Below are positions 9,414-17,847 of a stretch of DNA of 41,343 nucleotides, one piece after another; within the stretch, counting starts at the first letter, position 1, and every line of letters starts with the position of its first letter. This DNA comes from a virus, in the IMG/VR virus record IMGVR_UViG_3300021338_000067, positions 1 to 41,343 of that record. The stretch is one strand, 5' to 3'. The translations under genes were made by a program, and so were the position numbers. The notes beneath the pieces were generated by a model. The model searched no databases and had not been told where the DNA came from. It worked only from the letters and a program-made list of their open reading frames with translations.

Positions 9414-12343
9414 GAGCTACGTCTCCGGATGTCCTCGAGGTGGGGATAGATCTCGCGCGCGATCTCGCGGCCGTCGAGATTGACGACGAGTTCGAGCCTG
9501 CCGCCGAGCCCGCCGGACAGTCCGCTCAGTGATCGGGAAAGCTGCTGGACAACGGCATCCAGTTGCTGGCTGGTCGCGACCTGCGACTCCACGGCACGCT
9601 CCAGCGACGCGGAACTCGTCGAGGACGTCTGTCCGCCGCCGAGCGATCCGCCGCTGGACGAGCTGTCCGACGCGATCTCGTTCTGGCGCTCCCGCTCCGC
9701 GGTGATGCGTTCCTCGCGTTCCGCCTGTTCCTGCAGCTGGGCGTTGAGTCTCGCCAGTTCCCGGTTCGCGAGATTGGTAGCGGTGCTGACGCTCTGGCCG
9801 TAGGTGTAGCTGCGCTCGATGATGGCGTCGAAGGTGTCGGCGGCCTCGGCGCCGAACTCCGCGTAGTAGGCCCGGAGCTGGGAGATCGAACTCCCGAGCG
9901 ATGCCGCGAAGCCGCCGACATCCTTGCCCGCGGAATCCGCCTTGTCGCCGACGGACTTGATGGCATCACCAATGGCTTCGACATCGGGCTTCGAGAGGCG
10001 CGCGGCTTCTGCTGCGCCCTTCTGCCATTCGATCTGTCGGGCCAGCGCACCAGACAAGCCGTCCTCGGACTGGGCCTGGTTCTCGGTCGCCGTGGTCAGG
10101 TCCGCTCTGGCCTGGCGCAACGCTTCCGTGATGGCGCGGGCACTCTCGGCGGAAATCGCGCCGCGCTCGACGGCTGAAGCCAGGACCTGCTCCGCGGCTT
10201 CGACTTCTTCGACGGTGTCCGCCATGCCGGCGACCTTCTCGATCGCCGCGGCGGCGACATCACCGGTGGCGCCAAGAGGGCCCAGCAGTGTGGCCACCGA
10301 CTCGCTGGCGTCGCGGAAATCCTTGGACAGCCCTGTGGCCAACTCTTCGGCATCGATGCCCAGGCGACGGAGGCCTTCTACTCGGAGGTCATCGACGACC
10401 GTCCTCGCGGATTCGGCTTCGGCGCTGACCCGCTGAAAGGCGTCGCTGCTCTGTCTCGCCATCTCCGCGAAGCGAGGTTCGAGATCCGAGAATTCGCCGT
10501 TGAGCTGGTCCAGTTGGTCGGTCGCGGCGTTGAACGCGGTCTGCGCCTGCGTCGCGAGTGCGGAGAGGTCTTCAGCGCTGAGTTCCGACAGCTTGCCGCC
10601 GAGCGCCTCGACATCGGTGAGCAACTTGGAGACGCCGTTCTCGCCGAGACCAACGGCGGCTTCGGCTGATGTCAGACGTTCGGTCTCGGTCGTGACGGCT
10701 TCGAGTCGCTCCCGAAGTGCCGACAGATTCTCGGTTTGGTCGTAGCCCTGCTGCTGCCGGACCTCCGCTAACTCGATTTCCGCTGAGATCGCCTCTCGGG
10801 TCTTGTCGAGCTGCTGTTGGTAGGCGGCCCGCTGATCCGTCGTCAGCTGCTTGAGGTCTTCGCCGACGCGGAGTGCGACACGGCCGTAGTCGGAGTATCG
10901 ACCCGCTGCGCGCAGGGCCGCATCCTCGGCTTCCAGCAGGGCCGCCGCAGGATCTGGCGCCCGCTCGATGGCGTCACCGAGCATGTCGAGACTGCGGGAG
11001 ATGTTGTCGATCGCGTAGGCGACGACACCAGATGCGTCGGTGACGTCGTCGAACTTGTCGACGAAGGTCAGGAAGGAATTCCCGACCTTGCGGGCGGAGT
11101 CGGCTATGGTCTGTTCGGTCGCCGCGAAATCAGCCTCAATTGACGCCCGCTGACTGGCGATCGCGTTGATCACGGTCTCGGTCGTCAGCTTGCCCTGCTT
11201 CGCGTACTCCCGAAGCTCGCCGATGGTGAGGCCGAGACCATCCGCGATGGCCTCAGCCAGGCGCGGTGTCTGCTCCGCGACAGAATTGAATTCCTCGCCG
11301 CGCAGGACACCGCTGGCCAGGCCCTGATTCAGCTGCGTCACCGCGGCAGCCGCGGATTCGTTGCTGGCGCCGGATGCCTTCAGTGCCTTGTTGACGAGTT
11401 CGGTGACGCCAAGCAGTTCTTCGTCAGAGGCGACCTGTTCGTCTGTGTTCCTCCGCAACCGCGCATAGAGTTCGGTTGTCGCCTGAAACTCGCCGCGAGT
11501 CTCCTGAGCGATCTCGAAGAGCTGTTGCTTCCGCTGGGTGAGCTCGGCCTCGGTGTCGGTGACCTGACGGAGTTGGCCGTCCATCTCCTTGGCCGTATCA
11601 GCGGTTTCTCGCAGTTCGTTGATGAGCCCGCCGGCAACCCGTGCGGCGAAGACACCTTTGATGAGGTTGCCTGCACCACGCAGCTGTTCCGAGATCGATT
11701 GGACACCGGCGCGGGTCTTCGAGAAACCCTTGTTCGCTTGTGCCGAGGCGCGCTGCGCCGTGGAGCCGAAGGATTTCAGTTCCGAAGTCGCGACTCGCGT
11801 GTTCTTCGCCGAGAACTCCAGACGGTCGGCCTGGCGCTTCAGGCTGACGTTCAGGGCATCCACCCTGCCATGCGTCGCCTTCGCCTGCGTCGCGTTCTTC
11901 CGCTGGGCGCCGGAGAGATTCGTGGTATCGACCCCAGTGGCCTGGAGCGACTTCCGTGTCGTCGACAGCGAACCGCGTAGCGAATCGAGGCGCTGCTTCT
12001 TCTGCTGGACCGCGGCCCGGGCTTTGTTGAAGCGCTCCGTCAGTCTCGCGGTCGGTGCCTCGGTCTGAGCAAGTTCACGGCCCAGCGCCTGCGCCTTGGT
12101 CTGCGCCCGATCGAGCTCGTCGCCGGCGCCTTGCGTCTGTCGCTTCAGCTTCGTGAAGTCGTCGATCAGCTTGTTCTGGGACTTGAGTTCCGACAGCGAA
12201 CGATCGAGTTCCTCGACCTCGCGACTGGTTTCGTCCGCCTCCCCGCCCAGGGCCTGGATCCGGGTCTCGCTCTTCCGGATCTCGTCCAACCCCTCCATGA
12301 GGTGGCGGATGACGATCTCGGCTTCTTCGCGTGTCGTCGCCAT
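9410..12343 (-). CDS. Tail tape measure protein
   Basis: A 977-residue, largely helical protein. The first 200 residues are coiled coil (heptads rich in E, K, Q and R). A tape-measure N-terminal domain (TIGR02675 type) spans about 230-420, with motifs such as RLRRNTDEQ, GLASGVLRGEEFNSV and GLTIGELREYAKQGKLTTE. Long coiled-coil stretches follow, then a Ser/Gly-rich low-complexity region near residue 905. The protein sets tail length and is ejected with DNA. It lies between the tail tube/assembly genes and the tip genes, as expected for lambda gpH-type proteins. Confidence 0.93.
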   Translation of the reverse strand: MATTREEAEIVIRHLMEGLDEIRKSETRIQALGGEADETSREVEELDRSLSELKSQNKLIDDFTKLKRQTQGAGDELDRAQTKAQALGRELAQTEAPTARLTERFNKARAAVQQKKQRLDSLRGSLSTTRKSLQATGVDTTNLSGAQRKNATQAKATHGRVDALNVSLKRQADRLEFSAKNTRVATSELKSFGSTAQRASAQANKGFSKTRAGVQSISEQLRGAGNLIKGVFAARVAGGLINELRETADTAKEMDGQLRQVTDTEAELTQRKQQLFEIAQETRGEFQATTELYARLRRNTDEQVASDEELLGVTELVNKALKASGASNESAAAAVTQLNQGLASGVLRGEEFNSVAEQTPRLAEAIADGLGLTIGELREYAKQGKLTTETVINAIASQRASIEADFAATEQTIADSARKVGNSFLTFVDKFDDVTDASGVVAYAIDNISRSLDMLGDAIERAPDPAAALLEAEDAALRAAGRYSDYGRVALRVGEDLKQLTTDQRAAYQQQLDKTREAISAEIELAEVRQQQGYDQTENLSALRERLEAVTTETERLTSAEAAVGLGENGVSKLLTDVEALGGKLSELSAEDLSALATQAQTAFNAATDQLDQLNGEFSDLEPRFAEMARQSSDAFQRVSAEAESARTVVDDLRVEGLRRLGIDAEELATGLSKDFRDASESVATLLGPLGATGDVAAAAIEKVAGMADTVEEVEAAEQVLASAVERGAISAESARAITEALRQARADLTTATENQAQSEDGLSGALARQIEWQKGAAEAARLSKPDVEAIGDAIKSVGDKADSAGKDVGGFAASLGSSISQLRAYYAEFGAEAADTFDAIIERSYTYGQSVSTATNLANRELARLNAQLQEQAEREERITAERERQNEIASDSSSSGGSLGGGQTSSTSSASLERAVESQVATSQQLDAVVQQLSRSLSGLSGGLGGRLELVVNLDGREIAREIYPHLEDIRRRSS

Positions 12344-12345
12344 CG

Positions 12346-12957
12346 TCAGTTCCCCAGCAGACGCCGGAGCTGGTTCCGATGTGCCGCTCTGAACTCGATC
12401 CCGAGACGGTCGTCGACGACATCACGAAGCTGCGGCATCAGCCGTTCCCGCAGGAATCGATTCGGGAAGGTGTAGTACCGCAGGGAGGTCAGCTTGCCGC
12501 GTGAGGAACCGGCGCGGCGGCGAATGGTGTCCCCAGCCGCAAGCCTTCCTGAGTAGCGCTGCCGCAGCGGGAACGCCGGCCGGATGTACCTAGCCGACCC
12601 GCCCCTGAAGATGCGAAGCCTGACGGTGGGAAGCCGACGATTGACGCGTCGGCCCAGGGAATCGGTGAAGCGGAAGGTCTGCATCCGCACCCGGGGGGAG
12701 AATTCAGTGAGGGGTACAGCACGGATGTGGAGCGTGACGGTCGCGGTGTCGTCACCCTGCGAGGCGCCCTTGATGGAGATCGCCTCACGCAACGTCTTCT
12801 GGCGAAGGTTGTAGACTGCAGAGGTCCGTTTCGCGGCTTGGCTGCGTACGGTGTTGGCGACGCGATTCACGGACTGCCGGCCGGCTGTTCTGGATGCCCG
12901 CTCCACGGCTGAATACACCCGTGCGGCTTTGGCCATGCGTTGACGGTTCGTCGTCAT
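12346..12957 (-). CDS. Minor tail protein Z-like
   Basis: A 203-residue basic protein. The N-terminal helix (ARVYSAVERASRTAGRQSVNRVANTVRSQAAKRTS) followed by strands with RYIRPAFPLRQRYSGRL matches the layout of the prophage minor tail protein Z family (lambda gpZ, 192 residues), which acts in tail completion. The start at 12957 has GGAG upstream and overlaps the previous stop (ATGA). In lambda, Z lies upstream of the tail tube gene; here it lies downstream of it, so the order is changed. Identification rests on overall pattern and is moderate. Confidence 0.7.
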   Translation of the reverse strand: MTTNRQRMAKAARVYSAVERASRTAGRQSVNRVANTVRSQAAKRTSAVYNLRQKTLREAISIKGASQGDDTATVTLHIRAVPLTEFSPRVRMQTFRFTDSLGRRVNRRLPTVRLRIFRGGSARYIRPAFPLRQRYSGRLAAGDTIRRRAGSSRGKLTSLRYYTFPNRFLRERLMPQLRDVVDDRLGIEFRAAHRNQLRRLLGN

Positions 12958-13475
12958 GGCATACTCCGGGCATGGACGTGATCCGCCGCTTCAGCCTCGC
13001 CACCATCCGCCGGCCCTTGGGCTGGCTGGTCGCGCTCGGCTTCGTCGCCTGGCTGCTGTCCGGGGACTGGACGCTGTGGTGGGCCTACTTCGGCGTCGCC
13101 GGTCTGGTCTGGATCGCGTTGCACGTCCAGGTCTGGACCGCCGGCCTCCTCGCCGCCGGGATCGACGCCACCTTCGATTGAACCGGACGGGTCGCCCCGC
13201 CCGGTCGTAGACGCGGGGTCGTCGTCACCTCCACCGTCGCCATCATCCGGCTTGGTATCACCCGCATCGGGTTGCGCAGGCGCAACACTCGGCTCGGAGC
13301 TCGCTTCGGATTCCGGCGGTTTCGTGCCGAGATAACCAGCACCGGCAGCGACCATCAGATCAGCCGCGGCACGCGACGTCTGGATCGGAGACCCGACCCG
13401 AACCGGTTTACCGCCATGGGTGTGGCTGGAACTGGTGACGGTCACAGTCACCAGCCCGCTGTTACGACGGCCCAT
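12954..13475 (-). CDS. Small tail-region protein, DUF7210-like N-terminus
   Basis: A 173-residue frame. Only the first 55 residues look conserved (VTVTVTSSSHTHGGKPVRVG, then AADLMVAAGAGYLG), like the short DUF7210-type proteins found near tail tube genes, in the place of lambda G/GT. From about residue 56 it is an Asp/Gly/Pro/Glu-rich low-complexity tail. The last 65 codons lie opposite a plus-strand membrane-protein frame with very strong GC3 bias, so part of the C-terminus may be spurious or a true antisense overlap. It starts 1 nt after the tail tube stop. Confidence 0.6.
   Translation of the reverse strand: MGRRNSGLVTVTVTSSSHTHGGKPVRVGSPIQTSRAAADLMVAAGAGYLGTKPPESEASSEPSVAPAQPDAGDTKPDDGDGGGDDDPASTTGRGDPSGSIEGGVDPGGEEAGGPDLDVQRDPDQTGDAEVGPPQRPVPGQQPGDEAERDQPAQGPADGGEAEAADHVHARSMP
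12972..13181 (+). CDS. Possible antisense two-helix membrane protein
   Basis: A 69-residue plus-strand frame inside the leftward tail operon. It reads as a basic N-terminus (MDVIRRFSLATIRR), two hydrophobic helices (WLVALGFVAWLLSG and WWAYFGVAGLVWIALHVQVW) and a short tail. Nearly every codon ends in G or C, as in real genes of this genome, and the hydrophobic pattern is coherent. It has no strong Shine-Dalgarno sequence and lies wholly antisense to the C-terminal part of the minus-strand gene. It could be a superinfection-exclusion type moron or a chance antisense frame of an acidic, proline-rich tail. Confidence 0.35.
   Translation: MDVIRRFSLATIRRPLGWLVALGFVAWLLSGDWTLWWAYFGVAGLVWIALHVQVWTAGLLAAGIDATFD
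13272..13285. repeat. Dispersed palindrome TTGCGCAGGCGCAA
   Basis: A copy of TTGCGCnnGCGCAA, flanked by G and C, inside the small tail-region gene, where it encodes VAPAQ. Confidence 0.65.
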
Positions 13476-13476
13476 G

Positions 13477-14229
13477 TCAGGCCTCGATCACGTCGACGGT
13501 GTATGGCGCCGTGTTTCCGTCCAGCAGTCGCATCGAGCCCGTCAGGCTGAGTGCTGAGAACTCCGCTGACAGGAAGTCGATGGCGCCATCGGGCGTGATC
13601 GTGGCTTCATCTACGGTGACGAACACGGACTCCCCGGTGGCGAGGTTCTTGCCGTCAAGGAACAGTTTCGCCTTGGTCTGCGGCTTCACGCCACCAGAGA
13701 TCCGGGAGCCGGAGACAGCTCCATTGCTGCCGCTGACCTTGATGGTGTCACCTTCGGAGATCGCACCCCCATCCACGGGGATGATGTCGCCGAGACGGAA
13801 ATCGATGGTGTAGTCGTCATCGACATCGTAGGTCGTATCCCCGGCTTCGTTCGTCACCACCGGTGCCGGATCATCAAGGATGTTTCGATAACCGATGTGG
13901 CTGCGCTTGCCGAGATGCGCGGTGACCTCGACATCGCTGAAGGTCCCCGCGGCGACAGCGATCGCGGCGGTATCACCGAGCAGCGCCATCGCGAGATTCA
14001 CCTTGTCGATCTCGTCCAGCGTGATGCCCAGCGTGCCGGGCTGCTTGATCGCGACCTCGTCGAGGACCTGGCCGTAGTTGGACCGGCCGCGACCGGTGCG
14101 TTGAACCCGGGTCGCGGATTCCGTGATCTCGAAGCGTGTCGCGTTACCGACCGGCAGCATGCCGGTGCTGGCGCCCGCTTCGGTGAGGCGATCGATGAAG
14201 AGATCGCCGGCGCAGAGCAGTCCACTCAT
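13477..14229 (-). CDS. Major tail tube protein
   Basis: A 250-residue protein with a mainly beta sequence (GNATRFEITESATRVQRTGRG, GTLGITLDEIDKVNLAMALLGD, AKLFLDGKNLATGESVFVTVDEATITPDGAIDF). Size, composition and the pattern 'gdv.rFeit...rv..t.g' are typical of siphophage tail tube proteins of the lambda gpV functional class. It lies between the tail terminator-like gene and the tape measure module. Its ATG overlaps the upstream stop. Confidence 0.82.
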   Translation of the reverse strand: MSGLLCAGDLFIDRLTEAGASTGMLPVGNATRFEITESATRVQRTGRGRSNYGQVLDEVAIKQPGTLGITLDEIDKVNLAMALLGDTAAIAVAAGTFSDVEVTAHLGKRSHIGYRNILDDPAPVVTNEAGDTTYDVDDDYTIDFRLGDIIPVDGGAISEGDTIKVSGSNGAVSGSRISGGVKPQTKAKLFLDGKNLATGESVFVTVDEATITPDGAIDFLSAEFSALSLTGSMRLLDGNTAPYTVDVIEA

Positions 14230-14684
14230 GATGATGACTCCTTGTGTCGTTCCTGGATGGTGACCGCGATGTCGAGTTCGCCCTCAAGAAAAGAGGAACC
14301 GTCATCACGGGGGTTGATGCGCCGGCCGCCGATCTCGAGCTTCGTGATGCCAGCCGGGAAGTTGTGTTGATCCGCGTCCGCGAGCGCCTGCCGGCAGTCG
14401 GCGAGGACGCGGCGGATCGTCAGACGTGCTGATGGGAACTCAATTGGCACCGTGACCCGAGCGACTACATTGAGCACCGCAGTCCGTTTCACGCAGCTCT
14501 GATAGTTGGCCCGTTCCTCGGGGTCGACGACCTCCAGCAGGGTGGCATCCGCCGGAATCGTTCCGAGCTTCTCCTCGGTCAGTACCTCAGCGCCGACATC
14601 GGTCAGAAACCCGTTGTCGGTATTGATCCGGCCGAGCAGGCGCGCGATCTCCAGCACAGCGAGATGGTCGAGGGGTTCAGTCAT
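14226..14684 (-). CDS. Tail terminator-like minor tail protein (gpU-like)
   Basis: A 152-residue protein. The start at 14684 (MTEPLDHLAVLEIARLLGRI) overlaps the upstream stop by 4 nt; the longer frame to 14756 lies in the upstream gene. The order connector, this gene, tail tube fits a tail terminator (lambda U-like). The alternating helix/strand sequence and length are compatible. Assignment is mainly by gene order. Confidence 0.68.
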   Translation of the reverse strand: MTEPLDHLAVLEIARLLGRINTDNGFLTDVGAEVLTEEKLGTIPADATLLEVVDPEERANYQSCVKRTAVLNVVARVTVPIEFPSARLTIRRVLADCRQALADADQHNFPAGITKLEIGGRRINPRDDGSSFLEGELDIAVTIQERHKESSS

Positions 14685-14992
14685 GACACCGCCATCAGCC
14701 AGTGATGTGCCCGCGCGGATGGCCCGCCATGCTTCACCGGACGACCCAGCTCCCATACACGCCCCAACAATTCCAGCCTCCCCTGTGGATCCAAGCCGAC
14801 GATCGCCACCGGCAACTCCGCGCTAGCACGTGGGTCGACGAGAACACCGAGTTCGCCGATGACCGCCGTCTGCTCGTGAAAAATCACACTCACATCCACC
14901 GGCTCGCCACCATCAGGCGTGAAGACCGCCACATCGCCGAATGCCGTCAGTTGGGCATCGGCCACTGCTTGCCTAACATCCGCCCAGCTCAT
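14681..14992 (-). CDS. Head-tail attachment protein (FII-like)
   Basis: A 103-residue protein containing AFGDVAVFTPDGGEPVDVSV, IFHEQTAVIGE and GRVWELGRP, a pattern like the Phage_attach family (lambda gpFII, about 117 residues). FII-type proteins join the filled head to the tail. It is the first connector gene after the lysis cassette and overlaps its neighbours on both sides by 4 nt. Confidence 0.7.
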   Translation of the reverse strand: MSWADVRQAVADAQLTAFGDVAVFTPDGGEPVDVSVIFHEQTAVIGELGVLVDPRASAELPVAIVGLDPQGRLELLGRVWELGRPVKHGGPSARAHHWLMAVS

Positions 14993-15354
14993 TCGTCAGC
15001 CTCCCGCTCGGTGCGGTCGAACCGAGCCTCGAATCGATCGAGCCGACGCTCGTGCTCCTTCAGAGTGATCAGGACGCGCTCGTGTGCCTCGGCGTTCTGC
15101 CGGGCGACTGCGCGGACCTGATCCAGCTCCCGATCGCTGATCAAACTGCGTTCTGTGATCACCGCCAGTGAGGTCGTGTTCACCTGCACGGATTCCAGCT
15201 TCTGCTCGATCCGATTGACCTTTTCGTTGCCCAGGTAGGCGATCAAGGCGATCAGTATTGGCAGCAGCGCACCGTGAAGCTCGACGCGCGCGGCCTGCAT
15301 CGCACGAGCGATGAGCGACTGATCCGTCGCACGACGACCAGTCGGGTTACTCAT
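14989..15354 (-). CDS. Membrane-anchored coiled-coil protein, holin-like
   Basis: A 121-residue protein. The start at 15354 is chosen because the upstream frame lies in Rz1. One hydrophobic helix (ELHGALLPILIALIAYLG, about 26-43) precedes a long charged coiled coil (NRIEQKLESVQVNTTSL... ERRLDRFEARFDRTERE). It overlaps the end of Rz1 by 8 nt, so it belongs to the lysis cassette. A holin, antiholin or other lysis accessory is possible; a single-TM coiled-coil protein of this kind is not diagnostic. Confidence 0.65.
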   Translation of the reverse strand: MSNPTGRRATDQSLIARAMQAARVELHGALLPILIALIAYLGNEKVNRIEQKLESVQVNTTSLAVITERSLISDRELDQVRAVARQNAEAHERVLITLKEHERRLDRFEARFDRTEREADE

Positions 15355-15682
15355 CGGACTGCTGCTCCCGCGCCCATCGTCTGAGCGCGGCCTTGTCGGC
15401 CTCGCATGCGAGCGCGGTCTCTGCGGATTGCGCGGCCCATGCTGCAATGTCGGCCCAGGTGTCACCGCGCAACGGCGGCACAGCCTGCCCCTGCAGCCAC
15501 TCTGCCGGCGGAAGGAGATAGATCGTCCGAGTCTGCACCGGCTCCGGAGTATTGACACAACCCACGCAATACAGCGGCAGGCACAGGCTGATGACTACAC
15601 GCAGACGTGTCCGCCCGGACGACGCGAACAACCTCGCGGACACGTTGTTCACCGACTTGGCGCCGAGCTTCTCGCACGGCAT
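15347..15682 (-). CDS. Rz1-like outer membrane spanin lipoprotein
   Basis: A protein of about 111 residues encoded in a different frame largely inside Rz. A signal peptide (RTRLRVVISLCLPLYCVG) leads to a Cys near residue 42, followed by VNTPEPVQTRTIYLLPPAEWLQ. Short, Pro-containing lipoproteins nested in an Rz gene are the hallmark of Rz1 o-spanins, which fuse the outer and inner membranes in the last step of Gram-negative lysis. The lipobox (CVGC) is atypical at position -3. The start is uncertain: ATG at 15682 or 15691. Confidence 0.78.
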   Translation of the reverse strand: MPCEKLGAKSVNNVSARLFASSGRTRLRVVISLCLPLYCVGCVNTPEPVQTRTIYLLPPAEWLQGQAVPPLRGDTWADIAAWAAQSAETALACEADKAALRRWAREQQSDE

Positions 15683-15890
15683 TGATCCCATCGCGTAATC
15701 GCCGCTCCGCCACCAATCGGTCAATGCTCTCTTGTGCTGCGACGTTGGCACTCCGCAACGTTGCATTACGCTCGACAGCCTGATCGAGTTGCAATGCGAG
15801 ATAACGTTGGCGCTGGTGCTGAAATGCCACACCAATCGAAGCCACCGCGAGTAGAGCGAGGACATACTTGGCTGCCGCGGGCGCGAGCAC
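15462..15890 (-). CDS. Rz-like inner membrane spanin
   Basis: A type II membrane protein: TM helix (AAAKYVLALLAVASIGVAF), periplasmic coiled coil (QRQRYLALQLDQAVERNATLRSA..., ERRLRDGINAVREARRQ), and a C-terminal region with CSHQPVPAAVLRGLCQ, the signature of i-spanins. The GTG at 15890 is taken as start; an alternative GTG at 15962 would overlap the transglycosylase by 71 nt. It embeds Rz1 in another frame. It acts with Rz1 in outer membrane disruption. Confidence 0.8.
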   Translation of the reverse strand: MLAPAAAKYVLALLAVASIGVAFQHQRQRYLALQLDQAVERNATLRSANVAAQESIDRLVAERRLRDGINAVREARRQVGEQRVREVVRVVRADTSACSHQPVPAAVLRGLCQYSGAGADSDDLSPSAGRVAAGAGCAAVAR

Positions 15891-15891
15891 G

Positions 15892-16737
15892 CTAAAGCGC
15901 GCCAAGCCGCATTTGCAGATGGAACTGCCAGATTGACCGGACGTAGGTTGAGGTTTCTGCACTATGACGGCCGGTTACCTGGGGCAGGCATGCCACGATA
16001 GCGGCGTATCCCCGAGCGTCGCCGCAAACCTGCTGTGCGGCGAGCAAATGCCCGAAGCCGGCGTTGTAGCTGGCGAGCGCAAGACTGTGCCGGTCCCACT
16101 CCGGGCGCGGAGCAGACCAACCGCCGCGCAGCTGCGCCATGTATGCCGCTCCAGCCTCAATCGCCGGCCCCGCGATGTGAGGCGAAATGGCACCGAACTG
16201 CATCCGGCGACTTATCTCGGCCCATGTGGCGGGCATGAACTGGGCAATTCCGGCCGCACCCACCGGAGACACGGCTGCAGGGTCGAGCCGGCTTTCCTGC
16301 CAGTACTGCGCCTTGAGAATCTCCCAGCCGTGGGCTTCAGACGCATCAGGCAACCACAACTCGGCGGCCCCGCGTATCTCATTGTCATACGTCGTCGGCG
16401 CCGGCTGCGCCATCACCTGACCAGCGAAGAGAAACAGCCCGATGATCCATGCACCGAAATAGATCGCCCCGCCGACAGGTTCGGTTAGCACATGACTCAA
16501 CAGATCACGAAAGTCCAGGTGCAGGACCACGTCGCGTAACCGCAACAGCAGGTAGACCAGGACGACACCGAGCCCGAATCGGATCAAGTCGATCGTCAGG
16601 CCGATACCGAACAGGGATTGGCTGCTGCCGCGGCCCAGATCCTCCGGCAACACCAGCAGCCCACCAAGCGCGCCACCGATCACGAACACCACGAACAGCA
16701 GCAACCAATGTCGTTGAAGAGCTTGAAACCGTGACAT
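15892..16737 (-). CDS. Transmembrane lytic transglycosylase (endolysin-holin fusion)
   Basis: A 281-residue protein with a strong start at 16737 (GGAGG 6 nt upstream). The N-terminal 115 residues hold three hydrophobic segments (WLLLFVVFVIGGALGGLLVL, LIRFGLGVVLVYLLLRL, GGAIYFGAWIIGLFLFAGQVMAQ). The C-terminal half is an SLT/lysozyme-fold lytic transglycosylase: catalytic Glu in YWQESRLDP, then SPVGAAGIAQFMPATW and LASYNAGFG. It cleaves peptidoglycan. The membrane part suggests a fused holin-like or tethered signal-arrest-release endolysin. Its position between the capsid and connector genes is unusual. Confidence 0.88.
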   Translation of the reverse strand: MSRFQALQRHWLLLFVVFVIGGALGGLLVLPEDLGRGSSQSLFGIGLTIDLIRFGLGVVLVYLLLRLRDVVLHLDFRDLLSHVLTEPVGGAIYFGAWIIGLFLFAGQVMAQPAPTTYDNEIRGAAELWLPDASEAHGWEILKAQYWQESRLDPAAVSPVGAAGIAQFMPATWAEISRRMQFGAISPHIAGPAIEAGAAYMAQLRGGWSAPRPEWDRHSLALASYNAGFGHLLAAQQVCGDARGYAAIVACLPQVTGRHSAETSTYVRSIWQFHLQMRLGAL

Positions 16738-16816
16738 CGTGCCTCCGATATCTGATGGAGTGGATGCCGCCGGATGACGACCCATCATCCGGCGACCTGA
16801 CCTTCAGCCGCCGGGC

Positions 16817-17839
16817 CTACCCGGAAGACTTCACGCCGCGTTGCAGCACGCGAGGGGTATTGCAGATGACGAGCGGGTTCGCCTGCGCGTCGATATCGAC
16901 CCAGCGGTCCTTCGGATCCATCGTCGGCTTGGCATAGCGGGGCAACCCGATCGTGTTGACCGCAGACATGTAGTTCGCAGGCGCGTAGATCTCATCGAAC
17001 AGATCGGGAACGCCGACCGGCACGAAACGCACCTCATTCGCCGGAATGAACCGCTTGCTACCAACCTTGCCGCGATATTCCTCAAACAGGATTCCGCCGT
17101 ACCAGAACGAGCGGCGCGCGGTCCGGCCGCGGAGAAACTCGCTATCCCGATACCGGCGGTACGCTTCCCGTACTTCGGGCTCGATCACCAGCGCATCGAA
17201 GAACTCGGGGGAGCATGGCGCGTGAACGTACTCGATCGGGACGTTGCCGAGCTCGTCCTCAATGGTCCGGATCACGTCGGTACACTTCTGGTGCACCGCG
17301 CCCTCCACCGGATCAGCCGCGCCGAGATCGAAGTTGATCGCGGTGGGCTGCGTCACACCGAAGGTCTTGAAGATGTCGAGCAGGACGGTCGTCCCGTCCG
17401 CGTCAAGCACCTTGCCCGTGATGGCACCCATGCGGTGATACTCCACCGTGGCGTCCAGGCTCCGGGCCATCGTACCCAGCTTTTCGTTGACGGCTTCCTG
17501 CACGCCCTGCAGCTGACTGCCAGTACCGAATTGCCGCACGCCTTGCAGCTCGTCGGCGTTCAGTCGGTCTTCGACAGGCAGGTGCTGGCACTTGACCGGA
17601 ATGGCATCGCGTAACTCGGCCTGGTTCTTCTGCGCCGGCGCACCGCGCTCAACCGCATTGACGAGATACAGCTTTTGCCGCTTGACCTCGATCCACGCGT
17701 GCGTGGTCGCGATCCCGCGCGCCCGGAAGATGCCGAGCTGGCCGAGGCGACCGGGCACAAATGGCGCCCGATTGATGGCCGCCGTCATGCTGGTGAGCGT
17801 GAACGCTCCCCGGTTGGCGTCAAAAACGTTGGGTTCCAT
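16817..17839 (-). CDS. Major capsid protein (gpE family)
   Basis: A 340-residue protein (lambda gpE is 341). It has the family features: N-terminal arm with FTLTSMTAAINRAPFVPGRLG, the HAPCSPEFFDAL segment, EEYRG and the ending region PRYAKPTMDPKDRWVDIDAQANPLVICNTPRVLQRG. It forms the capsid shell together with the adjacent decoration protein. GGGGGA precedes the ATG. Confidence 0.95.
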   Translation of the reverse strand: MEPNVFDANRGAFTLTSMTAAINRAPFVPGRLGQLGIFRARGIATTHAWIEVKRQKLYLVNAVERGAPAQKNQAELRDAIPVKCQHLPVEDRLNADELQGVRQFGTGSQLQGVQEAVNEKLGTMARSLDATVEYHRMGAITGKVLDADGTTVLLDIFKTFGVTQPTAINFDLGAADPVEGAVHQKCTDVIRTIEDELGNVPIEYVHAPCSPEFFDALVIEPEVREAYRRYRDSEFLRGRTARRSFWYGGILFEEYRGKVGSKRFIPANEVRFVPVGVPDLFDEIYAPANYMSAVNTIGLPRYAKPTMDPKDRWVDIDAQANPLVICNTPRVLQRGVKSSG

Positions 17840-17847
17840 GATTCCCC

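Noticed and set aside
12954-14229. Lambda G/GT-type programmed frameshift before the tape measure
   Set aside because: No slippery heptamer of the GGGAAAG type was found at the end of the small tail-region gene, and the next gene has its own ribosome site.
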